A DNA stretch of 64,000 bases, from assembly GCF_001644645.1 (NCBI RefSeq), contig NZ_CP011390.1, positions 4,150,001 to 4,214,000 on the forward strand, written 5' to 3'. A program made the position numbers and the translations under genes. This document shows, one piece after another, positions 17,368-24,546 of the stretch (the stretch's first letter is position 1; each line of letters begins with the position of its first letter). The notes beneath the pieces are model-generated. The model searched no databases. It was not told where the DNA came from and saw only the letters and a program-made list of their open reading frames with translations. The stretch is from Flavisolibacter tropicus. GTDB lineage: Bacteria > Bacteroidota > Bacteroidia > Chitinophagales > Chitinophagaceae.

Positions 17368-17751
17368 ATGAATATGTCTTTCAATTTTACCGCGTACCTG
17401 GTATACCTACCTATTGTTATATTTCTTACCTGGTATGTAGCCCATACTCTGTTCAAAAACGCCCGCGTATTTATGCTGGATATTTTTAATGGTCGTGAAG
17501 AGATTGCCCTATCTACCAACAAATTGTTTGAAACCGGTTTTTACTTGCTCAACCTAGGCTTTGCCTTATTGATCATGGAGATTGCTACTGAAATAGCTGA
17601 TAGTCGCACCATGCTGGAAATATTGAGTACCAAGATTGGTGGCTACAGCATTTACCTGGGCATTATGTTGTTTCTCAACTTATACTTATTCTTCCGCGGT
17701 AAGCGTGTATCTAAAGAACGAGCCAAAGCTGCACTGCTGCAAGGGCGATAA
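17368..17751 (+). CDS. Small integral membrane protein, paralogue of the previous gene
   Basis: A 127-residue protein with three predicted helices, beginning MNMSFNFTAYLVYLP at the ATG at 17368; a start at 17326 would overlap the previous gene and add residues with no counterpart in the paralogue. Shared motif: FKNARVFMLDIFNGRE and ETGFYLLNLGFALLIME. The C-terminus is basic (RGKRVSKERAKAALLQGR) and probably cytoplasmic. Function unknown; the pair could form a heteromeric membrane complex, which is inference only. Confidence 0.78.
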   Translation: MNMSFNFTAYLVYLPIVIFLTWYVAHTLFKNARVFMLDIFNGREEIALSTNKLFETGFYLLNLGFALLIMEIATEIADSRTMLEILSTKIGGYSIYLGIMLFLNLYLFFRGKRVSKERAKAALLQGR

Positions 17752-17798
17752 GTTGAATAGAAAAGGATGTTTACTGTTGCGATACAGATGGTTATACG

Positions 17799-17826
17799 GG
17801 CAAGCCTATTCAGGCTTGCCTTTTTT
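17799..17826 (+). terminator. Terminator after the paralogous membrane-protein pair
   Basis: GGCAAGCCT at 17799-17807 pairs with AGGCTTGCC at 17812-17820, loop ATTC, then TTTTTT. Its end overlaps the stop region of the convergent TVP38-family gene. Confidence 0.85.
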
Positions 17827-18360
17827 ATGGGTGGCTACCCAGTAAATTAGTAGGCCTGCTATGATGACCAGTATCAGTTTGCCTTGCCAACCAAACTGTG
17901 TGACCTGGTAAACGGAATAGGCCTCAATAAACAATGCAGGTACTTTCCCTAGAGAGCTGGCAATAGCAAACGTCATTAGGCTTACGTTGCCGATAGCACC
18001 TGCAAACGTAACTAAGCCGGAAGGAACAAAAGGCAGTAAACGCAACCCTAGGATGAGTACAAAGGCCTCTTTGCCATTAGCCTCTATTAAACGTTCAATA
18101 CGTGGGTATTTGTGCAAGGGCGTGGTCATGGCTTTTTTAAATCCTTTACGGTATAGAATAAATGCCACTACAGCTCCAATAGCTTCCCCTAAAAATGACA
18201 TAAACAATCCTTCCCAAAAACCAAAGAATAAGATATTGGCAGCAGTAATAAAAACGCTGGGAAGAATACCTGCTACAGCAATGACCACGCTTAAGAAAAG
18301 ACTAATAACGATAGCCCATTGCGGATGCGCCTGAAATATTTCAACTAACTGTTCTCCCAA
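17806..18360 (-). CDS. TVP38/TMEM64 (DedA/VTT) family membrane protein
   Basis: A 184-residue inner-membrane protein of the VTT fold. The core has two re-entrant hairpins: FGFWEGLFMSFLGEAIGAV and the signature LRLLPFVPSGLVTFAGAIG. DedA/TVP38 proteins are thought to flip or transport lipids or handle proton-linked fluxes; the substrate here is unknown. It begins with TTG at 18360 (MGEQLVEIFQAHP), 9 bp after the paaI stop, so it is the last gene of the paa transcription unit; no ATG is available near the N-terminus. Confidence 0.87.
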   Translation of the reverse strand: MGEQLVEIFQAHPQWAIVISLFLSVVIAVAGILPSVFITAANILFFGFWEGLFMSFLGEAIGAVVAFILYRKGFKKAMTTPLHKYPRIERLIEANGKEAFVLILGLRLLPFVPSGLVTFAGAIGNVSLMTFAIASSLGKVPALFIEAYSVYQVTQFGWQGKLILVIIAGLLIYWVATHKKGKPE

Positions 18361-18369
18361 AATACAAGA

Positions 18370-18804
18370 TTAAATCAGTGGCTTACCTGTTCTAAAACAA
18401 GTGCCTTTGAAAAGCGCTACTTGCTCATTGCGTTGGTTAGTGACCGTTATAAGGTATAGTCCTGTACTACGGCCATTGTGTAGCTCTTTGGCTTCTGCTG
18501 TAAGTACATCGCCGGGAAAGGTGGGTTTTGTAAAGTTAATGGAGGTATCCAGCGCCATTGATAAGTTATTGCGATTGTTGCAGGCAAAGGCAAAGGCGCT
18601 ATCAGCCAGTGAGAAGCAAATGCCACCGTGAATAACACCAAAGCCATTAAGCATTTCCTCGCGCAGGATAAGATTTATCTTGCTATAACCTTCTTTAATA
18701 TCAAGTATCTGAATGCCTAGCCATTGACTAAAAGCATCGTGTTGCATCATATGGGCTACTACTTCACTTGGACTAGGCTGTGCTATTGGTTGATAAGTTG
18801 GCAA
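18370..18804 (-). CDS. paaI: PaaI-type hotdog thioesterase
   Basis: A 144-residue acyl-CoA thioesterase of the hotdog fold that clears dead-end CoA esters of phenylacetate catabolism. The family core is complete: DAFSQWLGIQIL, GFGVIHGGICFSLADSAFA (catalytic region), LDTSINFTKPTFPGD and HNGRSTGLYLITV. The N-terminal start is odd. No ATG exists upstream of the family region, and the only workable initiator is TTG at 18804, which lies inside an octamer repeat array; residues PTYQP are encoded by that array. The gene is separated from the paaG-type gene by a four-helix-bundle gene. Confidence 0.88.
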   Translation of the reverse strand: MPTYQPIAQPSPSEVVAHMMQHDAFSQWLGIQILDIKEGYSKINLILREEMLNGFGVIHGGICFSLADSAFAFACNNRNNLSMALDTSINFTKPTFPGDVLTAEAKELHNGRSTGLYLITVTNQRNEQVALFKGTCFRTGKPLI

Positions 18805-18822
18805 GTTAACAAGTTGACTAGG
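18788..18822 (+). repeat. Octamer array overlapping the paaI start codon
   Basis: GGTTGATAAGTTGGCAAGTT and following units up to GACTAGG. On the minus strand it is stop-free and provides the TTG start of paaI. It is the left partner of the converging array at 19213-19248. Confidence 0.8.
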
Positions 18823-18830
18823 TGATGTAA

Positions 18831-19205
18831 TTATTTAGTAGTTGATTTGTTTTGGAGAAAAGTAATATAGCCATTTAAAAGCTTTTCAATCTCCTGAACC
18901 TTAACGCGTAGGAAATCCAGTTCTGTATGTGAAATTAGTTGACAGTCAAAAGCATCAATCAAATGATTCAATGTTTCACTCAATGAGCCTCTGGCAATAA
19001 TACAAAATCGTAATCGGTCTGGATTTGTTTGTCGCCCATGTCCTTCTGCTATTTGCGAGTTGATAGAGCGGGAACTAGGTATTAGTTGATCTGAGAGTCG
19101 AAATTTCTCTTCAGTTGGAAATCGTTTGACTAGCGTATGTATTTCATTTTTAAAACTCCGGGCTCTTTTCCACACTTCTAACTCTTCAAAGCTTTGATAT
19201 GCCAT
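18831..19205 (-). CDS. Four-helix-bundle protein (23S rRNA intervening-sequence protein family)
   Basis: A 124-residue all-helical protein of the PF05635-type family: FEELEVWKRARSFKNEIHTL, the signature LIPSSRSINSQIAEGHGR and LRFCIIARGSLSETLNHL. Relatives are encoded in intervening sequences of 23S rRNA genes and as accessory (Avd) proteins of diversity-generating retroelements; many Bacteroidota carry free-standing copies of unknown role. Here it splits the paa operon between the paaG-type gene and paaI, flanked by inverted octamer arrays at 18788-18822 and 19213-19248. Nothing suggests a catabolic function. The ATG at 19205 is clear. Confidence 0.88.
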   Translation of the reverse strand: MAYQSFEELEVWKRARSFKNEIHTLVKRFPTEEKFRLSDQLIPSSRSINSQIAEGHGRQTNPDRLRFCIIARGSLSETLNHLIDAFDCQLISHTELDFLRVKVQEIEKLLNGYITFLQNKSTTK

Positions 19206-19212
19206 ATACTTT

Positions 19213-19248
19213 CCTTATTAACTTATCAACTTTTTAACTTGTCAACCC
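19213..19248 (-). repeat. Octamer array between the four-helix-bundle gene and the paaG-type gene
   Basis: Reads GGGTTGACAAGTTAAAAAG and on to AATAAGG on the minus strand, starting 3 bp after the paaG-type stop codon. Inverted relative to 18788-18822. Confidence 0.8.
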
Positions 19249-19251
19249 AAT

Positions 19252-20028
19252 CTATTTCCCCCTAAACACCGGTTTCCTTTTTTCCAGGAAAGCCTGAACC
19301 CCCTCATTGAAATCCGCCGTTCTGCCTGCTTTTTCCTGAAATATTTCCTCATCATGCAACTGGTCTTCATAACTATTAATGAAGGAGTTATTCAGTACCT
19401 GTTTGGTAAACGCCAAACCTAGTGTGGGCATTTGGGCTAGTGTAGATGCGAGCTTCTGGGCTTCAGCAGCAAAGGAGGCGTCAGGAAAAACTTTATAAAT
19501 CATACCCATGCGCTCGGCTTCAGTAGCAGGTACTTTATCACCCAACATCATTAGAGCCGATGCCTTTTGCCAGCCAATCAGTCGGGGCAGGAAAAAAGTG
19601 CCACCACTATCCGGGATCAATCCAATTCTGGAGAATGCTTGAATAAAAGAGGCTGACTCAGCGGCTACTACTATATCACAGCATAGCGCAATGTTGGCGC
19701 CAGCGCCAGCAGCTACGCCATTGATAGCCGCCACAACTGGTTTTTCCAGTTTGCGTATCTGGCGAATAATGGGATTATAGTGTTCGCTTAGAATAGTGGT
19801 AATTTCTGGCCCATTGGGATCTGCCACTTCTTCCAGATCCTGGCCAGACGAAAAGGCTTTGCCTGCTCCAGTTATGAACACACAACGGATGTTGCTATTG
19901 CTTTTGCATTCTTTCAGTTGATCTTGCATCAGCAGCGCCATCTCCCGATTAAAGGCATTGTATTTATCCGGGCGGTTGAGGGTAATGCAGGCAACACTCT
20001 CTTTTATTTCAAATACTACAGAGGTCAT
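19252..20028 (-). CDS. paaG: PaaG-type enoyl-CoA hydratase/isomerase
   Basis: A 258-residue crotonase-fold enzyme that most likely isomerises the ring-1,2-epoxide of phenylacetyl-CoA to the oxepin. Oxyanion-hole segments are AGKAFSSGQDLEEVAD and AAINGVAAGAGANIALCCD, and the second-half signature RIGLIPDSGGTFFLPR is typical of the PaaG/PaaB-like group. The ATG at 20028 (MTSVVFEIKES) is chosen; an upstream in-frame ATG at 20106 would overlap paaD and add residues not seen in the family. Position directly after paaD supports paaG over paaF, but the two cannot be separated with full certainty from sequence. Confidence 0.88.
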   Translation of the reverse strand: MTSVVFEIKESVACITLNRPDKYNAFNREMALLMQDQLKECKSNSNIRCVFITGAGKAFSSGQDLEEVADPNGPEITTILSEHYNPIIRQIRKLEKPVVAAINGVAAGAGANIALCCDIVVAAESASFIQAFSRIGLIPDSGGTFFLPRLIGWQKASALMMLGDKVPATEAERMGMIYKVFPDASFAAEAQKLASTLAQMPTLGLAFTKQVLNNSFINSYEDQLHDEEIFQEKAGRTADFNEGVQAFLEKRKPVFRGK

Positions 20029-20083
20029 GGTAAGTGATTTCCTGCCAAATCTAAAGGGGAAAATTGTAAATCCGGAAAGGGAA

Positions 20084-20632
20084 TTAGTGGCACTTGAAAT
20101 AATCAAACGCTTCTTTGCAATCTAAGCAGCGATACATAGACTTACAGGCGGTAGAGCCAAACTCACTGATGAGTTCCGTATGATACGAATTACAACGCGG
20201 GCATTGAACAGCTTCTTCACGAAACATATCCGTAGTACAAAACTGCTGTTTAGGATTAGGAGGCGCAATGCCGTAAGCTTTTAGTTTTCGTTTGCCTTCT
20301 TCCGTCATCCAATCTGTCGTCCAGGCGGGCGAGAGAGATTGCTTGATGGTTATGTTGCGATACCCTTTTTCAATCAGTTTGAGGCGAATGTCCATACTAA
20401 TTACATCCATAGCAGGACAACCAGAATAGGTAGGGGTAATGGTGATGGAAACTGCTGCTTTCGGCCCTTCTCCTCCTAAAGGGGGAACTTCAGTATCAGA
20501 AACCTTTACGTCTCTGACGATTCCTAGATCAAGAACAGATAATACGGGTACTTCCGGATCTTTAACTTCTTCTAATAGTAGCCAGATCTGTTCTTCAATT
20601 GAGGTATTGATATGGTCATTAGTTGTATTCAT
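20084..20632 (-). CDS. paaD: Phenylacetyl-CoA epoxidase maturation subunit PaaD, with in-frame repeat insertion
   Basis: A 182-residue protein needed for assembly of the PaaABCE epoxidase, probably in metal-centre maturation. The N-terminal MIP18/DUF59 domain (LLEEVKDPEVPVLSVLDLGIVRDV, TPTYSGCPAMDVI) is followed by DPAWTTDWMTEEGK-like sequence (here SPAWTTDWMTEEGKRKL) and a zinc ribbon (CPRCNSYHTELISEFGS, CLDCKEAFDYFKCH). Residues 47-58 (TEVPPLGGEGPK) interrupt the loop between two strands and have no equivalent in E. coli PaaD as I recall it; their DNA is a copy of a palindromic repeat also found in paaB. The ATG at 20632 is clear. Confidence 0.93.
   Translation of the reverse strand: MNTTNDHINTSIEEQIWLLLEEVKDPEVPVLSVLDLGIVRDVKVSDTEVPPLGGEGPKAAVSITITPTYSGCPAMDVISMDIRLKLIEKGYRNITIKQSLSPAWTTDWMTEEGKRKLKAYGIAPPNPKQQFCTTDMFREEAVQCPRCNSYHTELISEFGSTACKSMYRCLDCKEAFDYFKCH
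20462..20488 (-). repeat. CCCCTTTAGG palindromic element inside paaD
   Basis: On the coding strand GTTCCCCCTTTAGGAGGAGA and following bases; translated VPPLGGEGP. Related in sequence and reading frame to the element inside paaB at 21825-21860, and to intergenic copies at 14313-14335, 20637-20653 and 36287-36315. Confidence 0.65.
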
Positions 20633-20636
20633 ATAT

Positions 20637-20653
20637 TCCCCTTTAGGGGTTAG
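20637..20653 (+). repeat. CCCCTTTAGGGG element between paaD and paaC
   Basis: TTCCCCTTTAGGGGTTAG; the core CCCCTTTAGGGG is near-palindromic. It fills most of the 27-bp gap between the two genes. Confidence 0.55.
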
Positions 20654-20659
20654 ATGTGT

Positions 20660-21481
20660 CTACCAAACAGCGTTTGGATAGGTGCGCTGCAAGTATTGCA
20701 TTTCGGTTAACAGGTAACCTAAATGCTCTGTATGTTTGCCTTCCTTACCACCACTTTGTGCCCAAGTGCTTTTGGGGATCGATAGCGTAGCTTCTTCAAA
20801 AACAGTGGTTACACGGTTTAGCCAGCTTTCTTTTAATGAAGCAACATCTACACCATAACCTTCCTGTGCGGCTTGTGTTTCAAAAGCAACAGGCGCAAAC
20901 ATTTCACCTGTAAACATCCAGAGTTCCTCCAGTGCTGCCGTAATGCGACGATTACTTTCTTCTGTGCCATCACCCAGGCGAATCACCCATTCACTGCTCC
21001 AGCGCAGATGATAGGCTACCTCCTTCAACGATTTTTCTGCAATAGCAGCCAGTTGTTCATCTGTACTGTTTTGCAATTGCGTATACTGCAGGTATTGAAA
21101 AGCAGAAAAGAAGAATTGGCGAAGTGTTGTCTGTGCCCAATCACCTTTAGGCAATTCGGTAATCAACAGGTTTAGGAACTGGCGCTCTTCGCGTAGCATA
21201 CCCAGATCATCTTCTTGTAACTCCCTGTTGAATGCTTTCCAAGGACGCGGCAGCAGCGCATTTACAGCGTGTTGTTCTTCTACGCTAAATCCATTGTATA
21301 ATGTAGCAGCATACTGATATAAATAACGAGCCTGGCCAATCAGGTCTAGTGAAATATTGGTAATAGCAATATCCTGCTCTAATACAGGTCCATGTCCACA
21401 CCACTCAGCGTTGCGCTGACCGAGTATTAAGGCGTTATCGGCAAGTTGAAGTACGTAGGCAAAAAGTTGACGAGTTGACAA
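20660..21481 (-). CDS. paaC: Phenylacetyl-CoA epoxidase structural subunit PaaC
   Basis: A 273-residue ferritin-like helical protein, the non-catalytic partner of PaaA in the ring-1,2-phenylacetyl-CoA epoxidase. Family segments are visible: LQLADNALILGQRNAEWCGHGP, DIAITNISLDLIGQARYLYQ, LKEVAYHLRWSSEWVIRLGDG and LGYLLTEMQYLQRTYP. The start is unusual: an in-frame stop lies ~33 bp upstream, there is no ATG or GTG, and the only initiator is TTG at 21481 within an octamer array, so residues STRQL are encoded by the repeat. The core family sequence begins two residues later, so the protein is probably complete. Confidence 0.94.
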   Translation of the reverse strand: MSTRQLFAYVLQLADNALILGQRNAEWCGHGPVLEQDIAITNISLDLIGQARYLYQYAATLYNGFSVEEQHAVNALLPRPWKAFNRELQEDDLGMLREERQFLNLLITELPKGDWAQTTLRQFFFSAFQYLQYTQLQNSTDEQLAAIAEKSLKEVAYHLRWSSEWVIRLGDGTEESNRRITAALEELWMFTGEMFAPVAFETQAAQEGYGVDVASLKESWLNRVTTVFEEATLSIPKSTWAQSGGKEGKHTEHLGYLLTEMQYLQRTYPNAVW

Positions 21482-21501
21482 GTTGATGAGTTGATAGGTT
21501 A
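21464..21501 (+). repeat. Octamer array overlapping the start of paaC
   Basis: Units AGTTGACG, AGTTGACA, AGTTGATG, AGTTGATA, GGTTAAAA on the plus strand, exact 8-bp period. The minus strand is stop-free in the paaC frame over 21464-21501 and provides its TTG start. Confidence 0.85.
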
Positions 21502-21545
21502 AAAAATCCTGCTAATCCTTTTCTTAAAATCCGATAAATCTGCGG

Positions 21546-21962
21546 TCACATGTGCGTTAATTCATCCGGCAGATCATAAAACGTTGGATGGCGATAGATC
21601 TTATCACTGGCAGGTTCATAAAAACTCTCTGCCTCATCAGGATTAGAAGCATGCACATACTTGCTTTCTACTACCCAAATGCTTATGCCTTCCTGTCTAC
21701 GTGTATACACATCACGTGCGTTTTCAATAGCCATTTCGGCATCAACGGCGTGCAAGCTGCCTACATGTTTGTGATCTAGGCCTTGCTTGCTGCGGATGAA
21801 TACTTCCCATAGAGGCCACTCAACAGCCCCCTCCGTCTCCCCCGAAAGGGGAGGGACCTGCGCACTGGCCTTGCTTATTTGACCAGTGTTCTTTTGTTGT
21901 GAGTTATCTCCACCTTTGATAGCGTCGTAGTCGCCGTAGTATTGTTTACGAAAGAAGTTCAT
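21546..21962 (-). CDS. paaB: Phenylacetyl-CoA epoxidase subunit PaaB, with extended N-terminus
   Basis: A 138-residue protein; the family is normally about 95. The C-terminal 90 residues are a standard PaaB: WPLWEVFIRSKQGLDHKHVG, LHAVDAEMAIENARDVYTRR, SIWVVESKYVHAS and DKIYRHPTFYDLPDELTHM. The N-terminal ~47 residues include VPPLSGETEGA (36-46), encoded by a palindromic GC-rich repeat related to the one inside paaD and lying directly before the family core. PaaB bridges PaaAC dimers in the epoxidase. The start ATG at 21962 is the first available, so the extension is translated unless an internal non-ATG start is used. Confidence 0.94.
   Translation of the reverse strand: MNFFRKQYYGDYDAIKGGDNSQQKNTGQISKASAQVPPLSGETEGAVEWPLWEVFIRSKQGLDHKHVGSLHAVDAEMAIENARDVYTRRQEGISIWVVESKYVHASNPDEAESFYEPASDKIYRHPTFYDLPDELTHM
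21825..21860 (-). repeat. CCCCTTTCGGGG palindromic element inside paaB
   Basis: Coding strand begins CAGGTCCCTCCCCTTTCGGG and ends in GGAGGGGGCT; translated QVPPLSGETEGA. It shares GCGCAGGT and CCCCTTT with the intergenic copy at 36287-36315. Confidence 0.65.
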
Positions 21963-22084
21963 GATTTATTAGTTGCAGATATCCTACTTCGCTGAGATGT
22001 AGGATGTCTAATTGTTGAAAATTTTTAGATAAAAGTGATTATATGTAGCCAAGGCAATAATTAATAATTAGTCATCAATAATTA

Positions 22085-23032
22085 CTATGCAGCCACTTGT
22101 TTCTTACGAGCCGCTCTTTTCTCTGCATGTGCTACTGCCGCTTCGCGAACCCATGCGCCTTCACTCCAGGCTTTATTGCGGGCTTCCAGGCGTTGCTTGT
22201 TGCAAGGACCATTACCACTTACCACGTTCCAAAACTCTTCCCAATTGATCGTTCCAAAATCATAATGCTTGTGCTCTTCATTCCATTTCAGATCCGGATC
22301 AGGTAGGGTCATACCTAACAGTTTTACTTGTTCGGCTATCATATCTACAAAGCGCTGGCGCAATTCATCATTGCTAAAACGCTTGATCTTCCATTTCATG
22401 CTTTGCTCACTGTGCTGACTCTCGCTATCGTGCGGACCAAACATCATCAGGCTGGGCCACCACCAACGGTCAATGGCGTCCTGCACCATCGCACGTTGTT
22501 CTTCATTACCCCTGCTTAATACCAATAAGGTTTCAAAACCCTGGCGCTGGTGAAAGCTTTCTTCCTTACACACACGGATCATAGCACGGCTGTATGGACC
22601 ATACGACGTACGGCAAAGCGGCACCTGATTCATAATAGCAGCTCCATCAACTAACCAACCAATAGCGCCCATATCGGCCCATGTTAACGTAGGGTAATTG
22701 AAGATAGAGGAGTACTTAGCTTTTCCGCTAAGGAGTTGTTCTGTCATTTCATCGCGGCTGATGCCTAAAGTTTCTGCCGCAGAGTAGAGATACAAACCAT
22801 GACCGGCTTCATCTTGTACTTTGGCAATAAGGATTAGCTTACGCTTTAATGAAGGGGCGCGGCTGATCCAGTTACCTTCAGGTAACATACCCACAATCTC
22901 GCTGTGCGCATGCTGGCTGATCTGGCGGATCAGGTTCTGGCGATACTTCTCCGGCATCCAGTCCTTCGGCTCAATGCGGATCTCGTTATCAATTTTATCT
23001 TGAAATATCTTTTCTAATTCTTGTACCGACAT
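22085..23032 (-). CDS. paaA: Phenylacetyl-CoA epoxidase catalytic subunit PaaA
   Basis: A 315-residue diiron oxygenase that forms the 1,2-epoxide of phenylacetyl-CoA using O2 and electrons from PaaE. Diiron ligands are visible: Glu45 (HAHSEIVG), the first ExxH pair Glu75/His78 (KVQDEAGHG) and the second pair Glu158/His161 ([10 protein letters not shown]). The substrate-binding region [20 protein letters not shown] is typical. The ATG at 23032 gives the expected length. It is separated from paaE by 140 bp containing a fold-back repeat but transcribed in the same direction. Confidence 0.97.
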   Translation of the reverse strand: MSVQELEKIFQDKIDNEIRIEPKDWMPEKYRQNLIRQISQHAHSEIVGMLPEGNWISRAPSLKRKLILIAKVQDEAGHGLYLYSAAETLGISRDEMTEQLLSGKAKYSSIFNYPTLTWADMGAIGWLVDGAAIMNQVPLCRTSYGPYSRAMIRVCKEESFHQRQGFETLLVLSRGNEEQRAMVQDAIDRWWWPSLMMFGPHDSESQHSEQSMKWKIKRFSNDELRQRFVDMIAEQVKLLGMTLPDPDLKWNEEHKHYDFGTINWEEFWNVVSGNGPCNKQRLEARNKAWSEGAWVREAAVAHAEKRAARKKQVAA

Positions 23033-23172
23033 ATAGCAATACGTTATTTACAAATTTACTGAGAACCAGACTAGAGAACTAGGATTCACAAGATTTAAAG
23101 GATTATTGGGAAAATAGATATGAAACCCTTTCCTCCTAATCTTTTCCAATCCTAAAAATCCTAGTTCTATTA
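23033..23172. repeat. Inverted AGGATT-type repeats between paaA and paaE
   Basis: Left arm AGAACTAGGATTCACAAG (from ~23073) and right arm, read on the minus strand, TAGAACTAGGATTTTTAGG (to ~23168) face each other. Each points away from its adjacent gene. The same module occurs at 24313-24352, 33228-33280 and 33320-33365. Confidence 0.65.
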
Positions 23173-24252
23173 TTATTTCGCATCAAAATCCACTACCACC
23201 TTCTCCGTTTTGGGGTGCGACTGGCAGGTGAGGATGTAACCAGCATCAATTTCGTCTTGTTCCAATCCCCAGTTTACTTCCATTTCTACCTGGCCCTCTA
23301 CCAGCTTGGCTTTGCAGGTACAGCATACACCACCTTTACAGGCATAGGGGAGATCGGCGCCTTGTTTTAGCGCAGCATCCAAAATGCTCTGACCACCATA
23401 GGGCAAGTCAAAGTCAAAAAGAATACCGTCAAGCTTCACGCTCACCTTGGCTTGTGGGCCTTCATTGCTAACTGGCTTGGCTTCAGTATTTACAGTAGAT
23501 TTCTTTTGTCCGGGAACGGTAAACAGTTCAAAATGAATATGTTCTTTGGCTACTCCATTGGCTTGCAAAAGGTCGCGAACGCAGAAGATCATTTCTTCTG
23601 GCCCGCAAAGGAAGAAATCGTGCGACTTCTTGACATCAATCAGTTTATCTAAAAATAGCTGGCATTTAGTAGCGTCCAAACGGCCGGTATTGATCTCGGC
23701 ATCCGTGCGTTCACGGCTTAATACATGGTAAATGCGAAACCGGTTTATGTATTTATCTTTTATTGCTTCCAGCTCTTCTTTAAAGATGATGCTGTTCTTG
23801 GTACGGTTGCCAAACACCAGTGTAAAGGTGCTGTTAGGCTCTGTTTGAAGCGTTGTTTTGATAATGGATAAAATAGGCGTGATCCCGCTACCTGCAGCAA
23901 ACGCCACATAGTTCTTGTGTTGTTCAGCGTTCAGTTCTGTATAGAATTTTCCAACAGGTGGCATTACTTCCAACAAGTCGCCTTTTTTAAGGCTTTCATT
24001 GGCATAGGTAGAAAAGAGTCCTCCTTCTACTTTTTTAACCGCCACTCTTAACTCGCCGTCAATAGGACTACTACAAATAGAGTAGCTACGGCGGAGCTCT
24101 TCACCGTTCAACTGTTTGCGGATCGTCAGACTTTGCCCCTGTTTAAAAGCAAAAAGGTCTTTAAGTTCACTAGGTACATCAAAAACAATGGATACGCAGT
24201 CTTCCGTTTCTTGTTGCACTTTCTTAACCGGAAGGGAATGGAAATGAATCAT
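23173..24252 (-). CDS. paaE: Phenylacetyl-CoA epoxidase reductase subunit PaaE
   Basis: A 359-residue flavoprotein that passes electrons from NADPH to the PaaA diiron centre. Order of domains: FAD-binding (RRSYSICSSPIDGEL), NAD(P)-binding (FAAGSGITPILSIIKTTL, DFFLCGPEEMI), then a plant-type 2Fe-2S ferredoxin domain (YACKGGVCCTCKAKL with the distal CQSHP). The ATG at 24252 (MIHFHSLPVKKV) matches the family N-terminus and length; an upstream ATG at 24282 adds ten residues and is disfavoured. It is the first gene of the paa unit. Confidence 0.96.
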   Translation of the reverse strand: MIHFHSLPVKKVQQETEDCVSIVFDVPSELKDLFAFKQGQSLTIRKQLNGEELRRSYSICSSPIDGELRVAVKKVEGGLFSTYANESLKKGDLLEVMPPVGKFYTELNAEQHKNYVAFAAGSGITPILSIIKTTLQTEPNSTFTLVFGNRTKNSIIFKEELEAIKDKYINRFRIYHVLSRERTDAEINTGRLDATKCQLFLDKLIDVKKSHDFFLCGPEEMIFCVRDLLQANGVAKEHIHFELFTVPGQKKSTVNTEAKPVSNEGPQAKVSVKLDGILFDFDLPYGGQSILDAALKQGADLPYACKGGVCCTCKAKLVEGQVEMEVNWGLEQDEIDAGYILTCQSHPKTEKVVVDFDAK

Positions 24253-24354
24253 ACAGCCACAATCGTTACAAATGAGGCCCAAAGATAGGAGGAGATGGGG
24301 ATTAGGGAAAAGAATAGAACTAGGATTAGCTGATTAGAAAGGATTAGGAGGAAT

Positions 24355-24382
24355 AAGTTAACAAGTTGGAAAGTTGACAAGG
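24355..24382 (+). repeat. Octamer array, points away from paaE
   Basis: AAGTTAACAAGTTGGAAAGT and on to GACAAGG. Preceded by an AGAACTAGGATT-type module (24313-24352). Converges with the array at 24484-24500 across a terminator. Confidence 0.75.
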
Positions 24383-24409
24383 GGAGTGCAATGGCATTCC
24401 CCTTGTCAA
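24374..24409. repeat. 16-bp inverted repeat next to a terminator
   Basis: TTGACAAGGGGAGTGC at 24374-24389 pairs with 24394-24409 with one mismatch. It shares its first bases with the octamer array. Confidence 0.6.
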
Positions 24410-24413
24410 TTGA

Positions 24414-24543
24414 ATAAAAAAGAAAAGCTGGCAATCGCTGCCAGCTTTTTACTATAAATAGTTTGTTGGATTCTCCTTCTTAGATTGTCAACCTATCAAC
24501 ATTCTCTCCTCAATCCCCTAATCCACTCAAATCCCGGTTCAGA
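24414..24543 (-). repeat. Composite repeat after the cytochrome c gene (terminator, array, TCTGAACC module)
   Basis: On the minus strand, reading from just after the cytochrome c stop: TCTGAACCGGGATTTGAG, an octamer remnant (24484-24500), CCAACAAACTATTTATAG and a terminator hairpin. The same order, with few changes, occurs on the plus strand at 26813-26936 after the PfkB gene. Confidence 0.8.
24423..24450. terminator. Terminator after the cytochrome c gene
   Basis: AAAAGCTGGCA at 24423-24433 and TGCCAGCTTTT at 24439-24449, loop ATCGC, flanked by A- and T-runs; bidirectional. Almost the same hairpin is at 26900-26930. Confidence 0.85.
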
Positions 24544-24546
24544 CAA

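Noticed and set aside
20439..20681. Plus-strand ORF over the start of paaD
   Set aside because: Antisense shadow; it reads the palindromic element on the wrong strand.
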